DNA of 64,000 nucleotides from Prosopocoilus inquinatus (Eukaryota > Arthropoda > Insecta > Coleoptera > Lucanidae): positions 42,304,001 to 42,368,000 of the forward strand of contig CM069870.1 in assembly GCA_036172665.1 (NCBI GenBank). Direction: 5' to 3'. The position numbers and the translations under genes were made by a program. Numbering within the stretch: position 1 is the stretch's first letter; the number at the start of each line of letters is the position of its first letter. Positions 1-10,529 of the stretch are shown one piece after another. Under the pieces are notes generated by a model, which was not told where the DNA came from, did no database searches, and saw only the letters and a list, made by a program, of their open reading frames with translations.

Positions 1-152
1 CAGGAACAACGCTTATGCGTGTTGTTTCGTTTAAAACTATTTCCAGCTTCAGCTGCGTCCGAGAACTTCGTATCTCACATCATAGTTACTGGAGTACATC
101 GAAACGCCAAATAAATGATAGATGAGTAAGGATCGATTAGGTATATCACAGG

Positions 153-174
153 AACAACGCTAATGCGCGTTGTT
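153..174. repeat. Inverted repeat at the monomer start (perfect 8-bp arms in one subfamily)
   Basis: Arms AACAACGC and GCGTTGTT flank the loop TAATGC. In monomers with GCGCGTTGTTTTG (first at 149) the arms pair perfectly; in the commoner GCGTGTTGTT and ACGTGTTGTT forms only the outer AACAAC/GTTGTT six pairs remain. It could form a small hairpin or be a dyad binding site, but a function is not shown by the sequence. Confidence 0.7.
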
Positions 175-297
175 TTGTTTGAAACTATTTCCAGCTCCTG
201 CTGCGTCCGAAAACTTCTTATCTCACATCAGAGTTACTACAGTCCATCGAAACGTCAAATAACATGATAGGTAAGTAAGGATCGATTAGATACATCA

Positions 298-446
298 CAG
301 GAACAACGCTAATACGTGTTGTTTCGTTTAAAACTATTTCTAGCTTCAGCTGCGTTCGAGAACTTCGTATCTCACATCAAAGTTACTGGAGTCAATCGAA
401 ACGCCAAATAACATGATAGATAAGTAGAGATCGATTAGATATATCA
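298..446. repeat. Representative full-length 149-bp monomer (A-type)
   Basis: This copy defines the monomer numbering used here (m1 = first base of CAGGAACAAC). Landmarks: AACAACGC at m5-12; GTTGTTTCGTTTAAAAC at m21-37, which contains the palindrome TTTAAA; the variable AGCTTCAGCTGC or AGCTCCTGCTGC block at m45-56; CTTCGTATCTCACATCA at m66-82; the block matching GGAGTCCATCGAAACG at m91-106 (here GTCAATCG); CATGATAGATAAG at m115-127; and GATCGATTAG at m132-141, which contains ATCGAT. It has 28 C and 27 G (37% G+C) and 9 CpG. Its length is close to a nucleosomal repeat, which is common for satellites and not diagnostic by itself. Confidence 0.95.
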
Positions 447-871
447 CAGGAACAACGCTAATGCGTGTTGTTTTGTTTAAAACTATTTCCAGCTCCTGCT
501 GCGTCCAAAAACTTCGTATCTCGCATCAGAGTTACTAGAGTCCATCGAAACGTCAAGTAACATGATAGATAAGTAAGGATCGATTAGATACAGCACAGGA
601 ACAACGCTGATGCGTGTTGTTTCGTTTAAAACTATTTCTAGCTTCAGCTGCGTTCGAGAACTTCGTATCTCACATCAAAGTTACTGGAGTCAATCGAAAC
701 GCCAAATAACATGATAGATAAGTAGGGATCGATTAGATATATCACAGGAACAACGCTAATGCGTGTTGTTTTGTTTAAAACTATTTCCAGCTCCTGCTGC
801 GTCCAAAAACATCGTATCTCACATTAGAGTTACTAGAGTCCATCGAAACGTCAAATAACATGATAGATAAG

Positions 872-904
872 TCCATCCAAACGTCAAATAACATGATAGA
901 TAAG
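872..904. repeat. 33-bp partial-monomer duplication marker (first of 16)
   Basis: Monomer positions m95-127 occur twice in succession. The first copy reads TCCATCGAAACG and the extra copy TCCATCCAAACG, so the extra piece came from a different monomer and is not a simple slippage copy of its neighbour. The same structure starts at 872, 5223, 6149, 7075, 10831, 12056, 15217, 44338, 47650, 50515, 53412, 54488, 57054, 60216 and 63373, with a variant form at 51144. It is almost always followed by GATAGAGCAC. It shifts the register by 33 bp and marks one end of many HOR units. Confidence 0.92.
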
Positions 905-1758
905 TAAGGATCGATTAGATAGAGCACAGGAACAACGCTTATGCGTGTTGTTTCGTTTAAAACTATTTCCAGCTTCAGCTGCGTCCGAGAACTTCGTATC
1001 TCACATCAAAGTTACTGGAGTACATCGAAACGCCAAATAACATGTTAGATAAGTAGGGATCGATTAGATATATCACAGGAACAACGCTAATGCGCGTTGT
1101 TTTGTTTAAAACTATTTCCAGCTCCTGCTGCGTCCAAAAACTTCGTATCTCACATCAAAGTTACTAGAGTCCATCGAAACGTCAAATAACATGATAGATA
1201 AGTAAGGATCGATTAGATACATCACAGGAACAACGCTAATGCGTATTGTTTCGTCTAAAACTATTTCCAGCTCCTCCTGTGTCCGAAAACTTCGTATCTC
1301 ACTTCAGAGTTACTGGAGCCCATCCAAACTTCAAATAACGTGATAGATGAGTAAGGATCGATTAGATACATCACAGGAACAACGCTAAGACGTGTTGTTT
1401 CGTTTAAAACTATTTCCAGCTCCTGCTGCATCCAAAAACTTCGTATCTCACATCAAAGTTACTAGAGTCCATCGAAACACCAAATAACATGATAGATGAG
1501 TAAGGATCGATTAGATACATCACAGGAACAACGCTAATGTGTATTGTTTCGTCTAAAACTCTTTCCAGCTCCTCCTGTGTCCGAAAACTTCGTATCTCAC
1601 ATCAGGGATACTGGAGTCCATCCAAATGTCAAATAACATGACAGATAAGTAAGGATCGATTAGATACAGCATAGGAACAATGCTAATGCGTGTTGTTTCG
1701 TTTAAAACTATTTCCAGCTTCAGCTGCGTCCGAGAACTTCGTGTCTCACATCAAAGTT

Positions 1759-1775
1759 ACTGGAGTCCATCGAAA
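1759..1775 (-). other. CENP-B-box-like motif (weak, example of a recurring site)
   Basis: On the minus strand, monomer positions m88-104 read TTTCGATGGACTCCAGT. Against the core of the CENP-B box (nTTCGnnnnAnnCGGGn) this matches 7 of the 9 fixed bases: TTCG, A, and the first and last of CGGG. Monomers with CATCCAAAC lose the TTCG half. About 0.4 matches this good would be expected by chance in one 149-bp unit read on both strands, so this is suggestive only. Confidence 0.25.
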
Positions 1776-4326
1776 CGCCAAATAACATGATAGATAAGTA
1801 GGGATCGATTAGATACATCACAGGAACAACGCTAATGCGTGTTGTTTCGTTTAAAATTATTTCCAGCTTCTGCTGCGTCCGAAAACTATGTATCTCACAT
1901 CAGAGTTACTAGAGTCCATCGAAACGTCAAATAACACGATAGATAAGTAAGGATCGATTAGATACAGCACAGGAACAACGCTAATGCGTGTTGTTTCGTT
2001 TAAAACTATTTCCAGCTTCTGCTGCGTCCGAGAACTTCGTATCTCACATCAGACTTACTGGAGTCCATCCAAACGTCAAATAACATGTTAGATAAGTAAG
2101 GATCGATTAGATACATCACAGGAACAACGCTAATACGTGTTGTTTCGCTCAAAACTATTTCCAGTTTCTGCTGCGTCCGAGAACTTCGTATCTTACATCA
2201 GAGTTACTAGAGTCCATCGAAACGTCAAATAACATGATAGATAAGTAAGGATCGATTAGATACATCACAGGAACAACGCTAATAAATGTTGTTTCGTTTA
2301 AAACTATTTCCAGCTTCTGCTGCGTCCGAAAACGTCGTATCTCACATCAGTGTTACTGGAGTCCATCGAAACGTCAAATAACATGATAGATAAGTAAGGA
2401 TCGATTAGATACATCACAGGAACAACGCTAATGCGTATTGTTTCGTTTAAAACTATTTCCAGCTCCTCCTGCTTCCGAAAATTTCGTATCTCACATCAGA
2501 GATACTGGAGTCTATCGAAACGTCAAATAACATAGTACATAAGTAACGATCGATTAGACACATCACAGGAACAACGCTAATACGTGTTGTTTCGTTCAAA
2601 ACTATTTCCAGCTTCTCCTGCGTCCGAAAACTTTGTATCCAACATTAGAGTTACTGGAGTCCATCCAAACGCCAAATAAATGATAGATGAGTAAGGATCG
2701 ATTAGATATATCACAGGAACAACGCTAATGCGCGTTGTTTTGTTTAAAACTATTTCCAGATCCTGCTGCGTCCGAAAACTTCTTATCTCACATCAGAGTT
2801 ACTACAGTCCATCGAAATGTCAAATAACATGATAGGTAAGTAAGGATCGATTAGATACATCACAGGAACAACGCTAATACGTGTTGTTTCGTTTAAAACT
2901 ATTTCTAGCTTCAGCTGCGTTCGAGAACTTCGTATCTCACATCAAAGTTACTGGAGTCAATCGAAACGCCAAATAACATGATAGATAAGTAGGGATCGAT
3001 CAGATATATCACAGGAACAACGCTAATGCGTGTTGTTTTGTTTAAAACTATTTCCAGCTCCTGCTGCGTCCAAAAACATCGTATCTCGCATCAGAGTTAC
3101 TAGAGTCCATCGACTCGTCAAATAACATGATAGATAAGTAAGGACCGATTAGATACAGCACAGGAACAACGCTAATGCGTGTTGTTTCGTTTAAAACTAT
3201 TTCTAGCTTCAGCTGCGTCCGAGAACTTCGTATCTCACATCAAAGTTACTGGAGTCTATCGAAACGCCAAATAACATGATAGATAAGTAGGGATCGATTA
3301 GATATATCACAGGAACAACGCTAATGCGTGTTGTTTTATTTAAAACTATTTCCAGCTCCTGCTGCGTCCAAAAACATCGTATCTCACATCAGAGTTACTA
3401 GAGTCCATCGAAACGTCAAATAACATGATAGATAAGTAAGGATCGATTAGATAGAGCACAGGAACAACGCTTATGCGTGTTGTTTCGTTTAAAACTATTT
3501 CCAGCTTCAGCTGCGTCCGAGAACTTCGTATCTCACATCAAAGTTACTGGAGTACATCGAAACGCCAAATAAATGATAGATGAGTAAGGATCGATTAGAT
3601 ATATCACAGGAACAACGCTAATGCGCGTTGTTTTGTTTAAAACTATTTCCAGCTCCTGCTGCGTCCGAAAACTTCTTATCTCACATCAGAGTTACTACAG
3701 TCCATCGAAACGTCAAATAACATGATAGGTAAGTAAGGATCGATTAGATACATCACAGGAACAACGCTAATACGTGTTGTTTCGTTTAAAACTATTTCTA
3801 GCTTCAGCTGCGTTCGAGAACTTCGTATCTCACATCAAAGTTACTGGAGTCAATCGAAACGCCAAATAACATGATAGATAAGTAGGGATCGATTAGATAT
3901 ATCACAGGAACAACGCTAATGCGTGTTGTTTTGTTTAAAACTATTTCCAGCTCCTGCTGCGTCCAAAAACTTCGAATCTCGCATCAGAGTTACTAGAGTC
4001 CATCGAAACGTCAAATAACATGATAGATAAGTAAGGATCGATTAGATACAGCACAGGAACAACGCTAAAGCGTGTTGTTTCGTTTAAAACTATTTCTAGC
4101 TTCAGCTGCGTCCGAGAACTTCGTATCTCACATCAGAGTTACTAGAGTCCATCTAAACGTCAAATAACGTGATAGATGAGTAAGGATCGATTAGATACAG
4201 CATAGGAACAATGCTAATGCGTGTTGTTTCGTTTAAAACTATTTCCAGCTTCAGCTGCGTCCGAGAACTTCGTGTCTCACATCAAAGTTACTGGAGTCCA
4301 TCGAAACGCCAAATAACATGATAGAT

Positions 4327-5222
4327 GAGTAAGGATCGATTAGATATATCACAGGAACAACGCTAATGCGCGCTGTTTTGTTTAAAACTATTTCCAGCTC
4401 CTGCTGCGTCCGAAAACTTCTTATCTCACATCAGAGTTACTACAGTCCATCGAAACGTCAAATAGCATGATAGGTAAGTAAGGATCGATTAGATACAGCA
4501 CAGGAACAACGCTAATGCGTGTTGTTTCGTTTAAAACTATTTCTAGCTTCAGCTGCGTTTGAGAACTTCGTATCTCACATCAAAGTTACTGGAGTCAATC
4601 AAAACGCCAAATAACATGATAGATAAGTAGGGATCGATCAGATATATCACAGGAACAACGCTAATGCGTGTTGTTTTGTTTAAAACTATTTCCAGCTTCA
4701 GCTGCGTCCGAGAACTTCGTATCTCACATCATAGTTACTGGAGTACATCGAAACGCCAAATAAATGATAGATGAGTAAGGATCGATTAGATACATCACAG
4801 GAACAACGCTAATGCGCGTTGTTTTGTTTAAAACTATTTCCAGCTCCTGCTGCGTCCAAAAACATCGTATCTCACATCAGAGTTACTAGAGTCCATCGAA
4901 TCGTCAAATAACATGATAGATAAGTAAGGATCGATTAGATACAGCACAGGAACAACGCTAATGCGTGTTGTTTCGTTTAAAACTATTTCTAGCTTCAGCT
5001 GCCTCCGAGAACTTCGTATCTCACATCAAAGTTACTGGAGTCTATCGAAACGCCAAATAACATGATAGATAAGTAGGGATCGATTAGATATATCACAGGA
5101 ACAACGCTAATGCGTGTTGTTTTGTTTAAAACTATTTCCAGCTCCTGCTGCGTCCAAAAACATCGTATCTCACATCAGAGTTACTAGAGTCCATCGAAAC
5201 GTCAAATAACATGATAGATAAG
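4327..5222. repeat. Satellite monomers linking L1 copy 1 to the 926-bp repeats
   Basis: This stretch holds only 148/149-bp monomers of the A and B types. It includes a private CGCGCTGTTTTG variant near 4370 in place of CGCGTTGTTTTG, and a monomer with GCCTCCGAG near 5001. Its variants are recombinations of those found at 2700-4100, so it looks like a shuffled copy of that segment and not new sequence. No gene or other element is present. Confidence 0.85.
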
Positions 5223-7074
5223 TCCATCCAAACGTCAAATAACATGATAGATAAGTAAGGATCGATTAGATAGAGCACAGGAACAACGCTTATGCGTGTT
5301 GTTTCGTTTAAAACTATTTCCAGCTTCAGCTGCGTCCGAGAACTTCGTATCTCACATCATAGTTACTGGAGTACATCGAAACGCCAAATAAATGATAGAT
5401 GAGTAAGGATCGATTAGATATATCACAGGAACAACGCTAATGCGCGTTGTTTTGTTTAAAACTATTTCCAGCTCCTGCTGCGTCCGAAAACTTCTTATCT
5501 CACATCAGAGTTACTACAGTCCATCGAAACGTCAAATAACATGATAGGTAAGTAAGGATCGATTAGATACATCACAGGAACAACGCTAATACGTGTTGTT
5601 TCGTTTAAAACTATTTCTAGCTTCAGCTGCGTTCGAGAACTTCGTATCTCACATCAAAGTTACTGGAGTCAATCGAAACGCCAAATAACATGATAGATAA
5701 GTAGGGATCGATTAGATATATCACAGGAACAACGCTAATGCGTGTTGTTTTGTTTAAAACTATTTCCAGCTCCTGCTGCGTCCAAAAACTTCGTATCTCG
5801 CATCAGAGTTACTAGAGTCCATCGAAACGTCAAGTAACATGATAGATAAGTAAGGATCGATTAGATACAGCACAGGAACAACGCTGATGCGTGTTGTTTC
5901 GTTTAAAACTATTTCTAGCTTCAGCTGCGTCCGAGAACTTCGTATCTCACATCAAAGTTACTGGAGTATATCGAAACGCCAAATAACATGATAGATAAGT
6001 AGGGATCGATTAGATATATCACAGGAACAACGCTAATGCGTGTTGTTTTGTTTAAAACTATTTCCAGCTCCTGCTGCGTCCAAAAACATCGTATCTCACA
6101 TCAGAGTTACTAGAGTCCATCGAAACGTCAAATAACATGATAGATAAGTCCATCCAAACGTCAAATAACATGATAGATAAGTAAGGATCGATTAGATAGA
6201 GCACAGGAACAACGCTTATGCGTGTTGTTTCGTTTAAAACTATTTCCAGCTTCAGCTGCGTCCGAGAACTTCGTATCTCACATCATAGTTACTGGAGTAC
6301 ATCGAAACGCCAAATAAATGATAGATGAGTAAGGATCGATTAGGTATATCACAGGAACAACGCTAATGCGCGTTGTTTTGTTTGAAACTATTTCCAGCTC
6401 CTGCTGCGTCCGAAAACTTCTTATCTCACATCAGAGTTACTACAGTCCATCGAAACGTCAAATAACATGATAGGTAAGTAAGGATCGATTAGATACATCA
6501 CAGGAACAACGCTAATACGTGTTGTTTCGTTTAAAACTATTTCTAGCTTCAGCTGCGTTCGAGAACTTCGTATCTCACATCAAAGTTACTGGAGTCAATC
6601 GAAACGCCAAATAACATGATAGATAAGTAGGGATCGATTAGATATATCACAGGAACAACGCTAATGCGTGTTGTTTTGTTTAAAACTATTTCCAGCTCCT
6701 GCTGCGTCCAAAAACTTCGTATCTCGCATCAGAGTTACTAGAGTCCATCGAAACGTCAAGTAACATGATAGATAAGTAAGGATCGATTAGATACAGCACA
6801 GGAACAACGCTGATGCGTGTTGTTTCGTTTAAAACTATTTCTAGCTTCAGCTGCGTTCGAGAACTTCGTATCTCACATCAAAGTTACTGGAGTCAATCGA
6901 AACGCCAAATAACATGATAGATAAGTAGGGATCGATTAGATATATCACAGGAACAACGCTAATGCGTGTTGTTTTGTTTAAAACTATTTCCAGCTCCTGC
7001 TGCGTCCAAAAACATCGTATCTCACATTAGAGTTACTAGAGTCCATCGAAACGTCAAATAACATGATAGATAAG
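5223..7074. repeat. Two tandem 926-bp HOR units (6 monomers plus 33 bp)
   Basis: The 33-bp partial-duplication marker starts at 5223, 6149 and 7075, giving two units of 926 bp each. That equals six 149-bp monomers plus 33 bp minus one base, the lost base being the AAATAAATG form of AAATAACATG. Both units share GCTTATGCG just after the marker and CATAGTTACTGG in the next monomer. They differ at a few positions, for example GATTAGATATATC against GATTAGGTATATC, and TTTAAAACTAT against TTTGAAACTAT. The first 871 bp of the window is a third copy lacking its first 54-55 bases. Confidence 0.88.
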
Positions 7075-10000
7075 TCCATCCAAACGTCAAATAACATGAT
7101 AGATAAGTAAGGATCGATTAGATAGAGCACAGGAACAACGCTTATGCGTGTTGTTTCGTTTAAAACTATTTCCAGCTTCAGCTGCGTCCGAGAACTTCGT
7201 ATCTCACATCAAAGTTACTGGAGTACATCGAAACGCCAAATAACATGTTAGATAAGTAGGGATCGATTAGATATATCACAGGAACAACGCTAATGCGCGT
7301 TGTTTTGTTTAAAACTATTTCCAGCTCCTGCTGCGTCCAAAAACTTCGTATCTCACATCAAAGTTACTAGAGTCCATCGAAACGTCAAATAACATGATAG
7401 ATAAGTAAGGATCGATTAGATACATCACAGGAACAACGCTAATGCGTATTGTTTCGTCTAAAACTATTTCCAGCTCCTCCTGTGTCCGAAAACTTCGTAT
7501 CTCACTTCAGAGTTACTGGAGCCCATCCAAACGTCAAATAACGTGATAGATGAGTAAGGATCGATTAGATACATCACAGGAACAACGCTAAGACGTGTTG
7601 TTTCGTTTAAAACTATTTCCAGCTCCTGCTGCATCCAAAAACTTCGTATCTCACATCAAAGTTACTAGAGTCCATCGAAACACCAAATAACATGATAGAT
7701 GAGTAAGGATCGATTAGATACATCACAGGAACAACGCTAATGTGTATTGTTTCGTCTAAAACTCTTTCCAGCTCCTCCTGTGTCCGAAAACTTCGTATCT
7801 CACATCAGGGATACTGGAGTCCATCCAAATGTCAAATAACATGACAGATAAGTAAGGATCGATTAGATACAGCATAGGAACAATGCTAATGCGTGTTGTT
7901 TCGTTTAAAACTATTTCCAGCTTCAGCTGCGTCCGAGAACTTCGTGTCTCACATCAAAGTTACTGGAGTCCATCGAAACGCCAAATAACATGATAGATAA
8001 GTAGGGATCGATTAGATACATCACAGGAACAACGCTAATGCGTGTTGTTTCGTTTAAAATTATTTCCAGCTTCTGCTGCGTCCGAAAACTATGTATCTCA
8101 CATCAGAGTTACTAGAGTCCATCGAAACGTCAAATAACACGATAGATAAGTAAGGATCGATTAGATACAGCACAGGAACAACGCTAATGCGTGTTGTTTC
8201 GTTTAAAACTATTTCCAGCTTCTGCTGCGTCCGAGAACTTCGTATCTCACATCAGACTTACTGGAGTCCATCCAAACGTCAAATAACATGTTAGATAAGT
8301 AAGGATCGATTAGATACATCACAGGAACAACGCTAATACGTGTTGTTTCGCTCAAAACTATTTCCAGTTTCTGCTGCGTCCGAGAACTTCGTATCTTACA
8401 TCAGAGTTACTAGAGTCCATCGAAACGTCAAATAACATGATAGATAAGTAAGGATCGATTAGATACATCACAGGAACAACGCTAATAAATGTTGTTTCGT
8501 TTAAAACTATTTCCAGCTTCTGCTGCGTCCGAAAACGTCGTATCTCACATCAGTGTTACTGGAGTCCATCGAAACGTCAAATAACATGATAGATAAGTAA
8601 GGATCGATTAGATACATCACAGGAACAACGCTAATGCGTATTGTTTCGTTTAAAACTATTTCCAGCTCCTCCTGCTTCCGAAAATTTCGTATCTCACATC
8701 AGAGATACTGGAGTCTATCGAAACGTCAAATAACATAGTACATAAGTAACGATCGATTAGACACATCACAGGAACAACGCTAATACGTGTTGTTTCGTTC
8801 AAAACTATTTCCAGCTTCTCCTGCGTCCGAAAACTTTGTATCCAACATTAGAGTTACTGGAGTCCATCCAAACGCCAAATAAATGATAGATGAGTAAGGA
8901 TCGATTAGATATATCACAGGAACAACGCTAATGCGCGTTGTTTTGTTTAAAACTATTTCCAGATCCTGCTGCGTCCGAAAACTTCTTATCTCACATCAGA
9001 GTTACTACAGTCCATCGAAATGTCAAATAACATGATAGGTAAGTAAGGATCGATTAGATACATCACAGGAACAACGCTAATACGTGTTGTTTCGTTTAAA
9101 ACTATTTCTAGCTTCAGCTGCGTTCGAGAACTTCGTATCTCACATCAAAGTTACTGGAGTCAATCGAAACGCCAAATAACATGATAGATAAGTAGGGATC
9201 GATCAGATATATCACAGGAACAACGCTAATGCGTGTTGTTTTGTTTAAAACTATTTCCAGCTCCTGCTGCGTCCAAAAACATCGTATCTCGCATCAGAGT
9301 TACTAGAGTCCATCGACTCGTCAAATAACATGATAGATAAGTAAGGACCGATTAGATACAGCACAGGAACAACGCTAATGCGTGTTGTTTCGTTTAAAAC
9401 TATTTCTAGCTTCAGCTGCGTCCGAGAACTTCGTATCTCACATCAAAGTTACTGGAGTCTATCGAAACGCCAAATAACATGATAGATAAGTAGGGATCGA
9501 TTAGATATATCACAGGAACAACGCTAATGCGTGTTGTTTTATTTAAAACTATTTCCAGCTCCTGCTGCGTCCAAAAACATCGTATCTCACATCAGAGTTA
9601 CTAGAGTCCATCGAAACGTCAAATAACATGATAGATAAGTAAGGATCGATTAGATAGAGCACAGGAACAACGCTTATGCGTGTTGTTTCGTTTAAAACTA
9701 TTTCCAGCTTCAGCTGCGTCCGAGAACTTCGTATCTCACATCAAAGTTACTGGAGTACATCGAAACGCCAAATAAATGATAGATGAGTAAGGATCGATTA
9801 GATATATCACAGGAACAACGCTAATGCGCGTTGTTTTGTTTAAAACTATTTCCAGCTCCTGCTGCGTCCGAAAACTTCTTATCTCACATCAGAGTTACTA
9901 CAGTCCATCGAAACGTCAAATAACATGATAGGTAAGTAAGGATCGATTAGATACATCACAGGAACAACGCTAATACGTGTTGTTTCGTTTAAAACTATTT

Positions 10001-10529
10001 CTAGCTTCAGCTGCGTTCGAGAACTTCGTATCTCACATCAAAGTTACTGGAGTCAATCGAAACGCCAAATAACATGATAGATAAGTAGGGATCGATTAGA
10101 TATATCACAGGAACAACGCTAATGCGTGTTGTTTTGTTTAAAACTATTTCCAGCTCCTGCTGCGTCCAAAAACTTCGAATCTCGCATCAGAGTTACTAGA
10201 GTCCATCGAAACGTCAAATAACATGATAGATAAGTAAGGATCGATTAGATACAGCACAGGAACAACGCTAAAGCGTGTTGTTTCGTTTAAAACTATTTCT
10301 AGCTTCAGCTGCGTCCGAGAACTTCGTATCTCACATCAGAGTTACTAGAGTCCATCTAAACGTCAAATAACGTGATAGATGAGTAAGGATCGATTAGATA
10401 CAGCATAGGAACAATGCTAATGCGTGTTGTTTCGTTTAAAACTATTTCCAGCTTCAGCTGCGTCCGAGAACTTCGTGTCTCACATCAAAGTTACTGGAGT
10501 CCATCGAAACGCCAAATAACATGATAGAT
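6204..10529. repeat. HOR block L1, copy 2 (period 6203 bp)
   Basis: Near-identical copy of 1-4326, displaced by 6203 bp, including the run of 148-bp monomers, the 33-bp marker at 7075 and every rare variant checked. The very low divergence over 4.3 kb indicates a recent duplication or ongoing homogenisation. The sub-block 7075 to about 9278 is matched a further time at 12056 to about 14259 (offset 4981), with slightly more differences. Confidence 0.9.

Larger units (their letters stand above)
1..892. repeat. Alternating A/B monomer types (dimeric sub-structure), clearest at the left end
   Basis: Two monomer types alternate. A-type copies (1-148, 298-446 and so on) mostly carry CAAAG at m81-85, CTGGAG at m89-94, CGCC at m105-108 and GTAGGG at m127-132. 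B-type copies (149-297, 447 onward) mostly carry CAGAG, CTAGAG or CTACAG, CGTC and GTAAGG. The A copies are usually paired upstream with the CTTCAGCTGC form of m47-56 and the B copies with CTCCTGCTGC. This implies an ancestral dimer of about 298 bp. The alternation is imperfect and breaks down further right, where mosaic monomers mix the diagnostic sites. Confidence 0.75.
1..4326. repeat. HOR block L1, copy 1 (period 6203 bp)
   Basis: Bases 1-4326 recur almost unchanged at 6204-10529. Rare shared variants prove the pairing: TTAGGTATATC near 139 and 6342, AAGGACCGATT near 3140 and 9343, GCTAAAGCG near 4065 and 10268, and the 33-bp marker at 872 and 7075 (difference exactly 6203). One difference seen is AAACTTCAAA at about 1327 against AAACGTCAAA in the second copy. 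The two copies diverge at 4327 and 10530, where GATGAGTAAGG faces GATAAGTAGGG. The first 871 bp also belong to the 926-bp sub-repeat described at 5223-7074. Confidence 0.9.

Noticed and set aside
132..141. GATCGATTAG as a possible recombination or attachment site
   Set aside because: It is the normal m132-141 of almost every monomer and does not coincide with the irregular joints, apart from the 10-bp insertion which ends just before it.
292..301. ACATCACAGG/TATATCACAGG near the monomer boundary as a TATA box or promoter
   Set aside because: The TATATC form is one of several alternatives at this place (TACATC, TACAGC, TAGAGC), there is no associated transcript signal, and TA-rich words are expected in an AT-rich satellite. 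Satellite transcription cannot be judged from sequence alone.
321..337. Plus-strand TTCGTTTAAAAC at m26-37 as a CENP-B box
   Set aside because: It matches the TTCG and A of the box, but the second half reads CTAT where CGGG is required, so it matches less well than the minus-strand site at m88-104.
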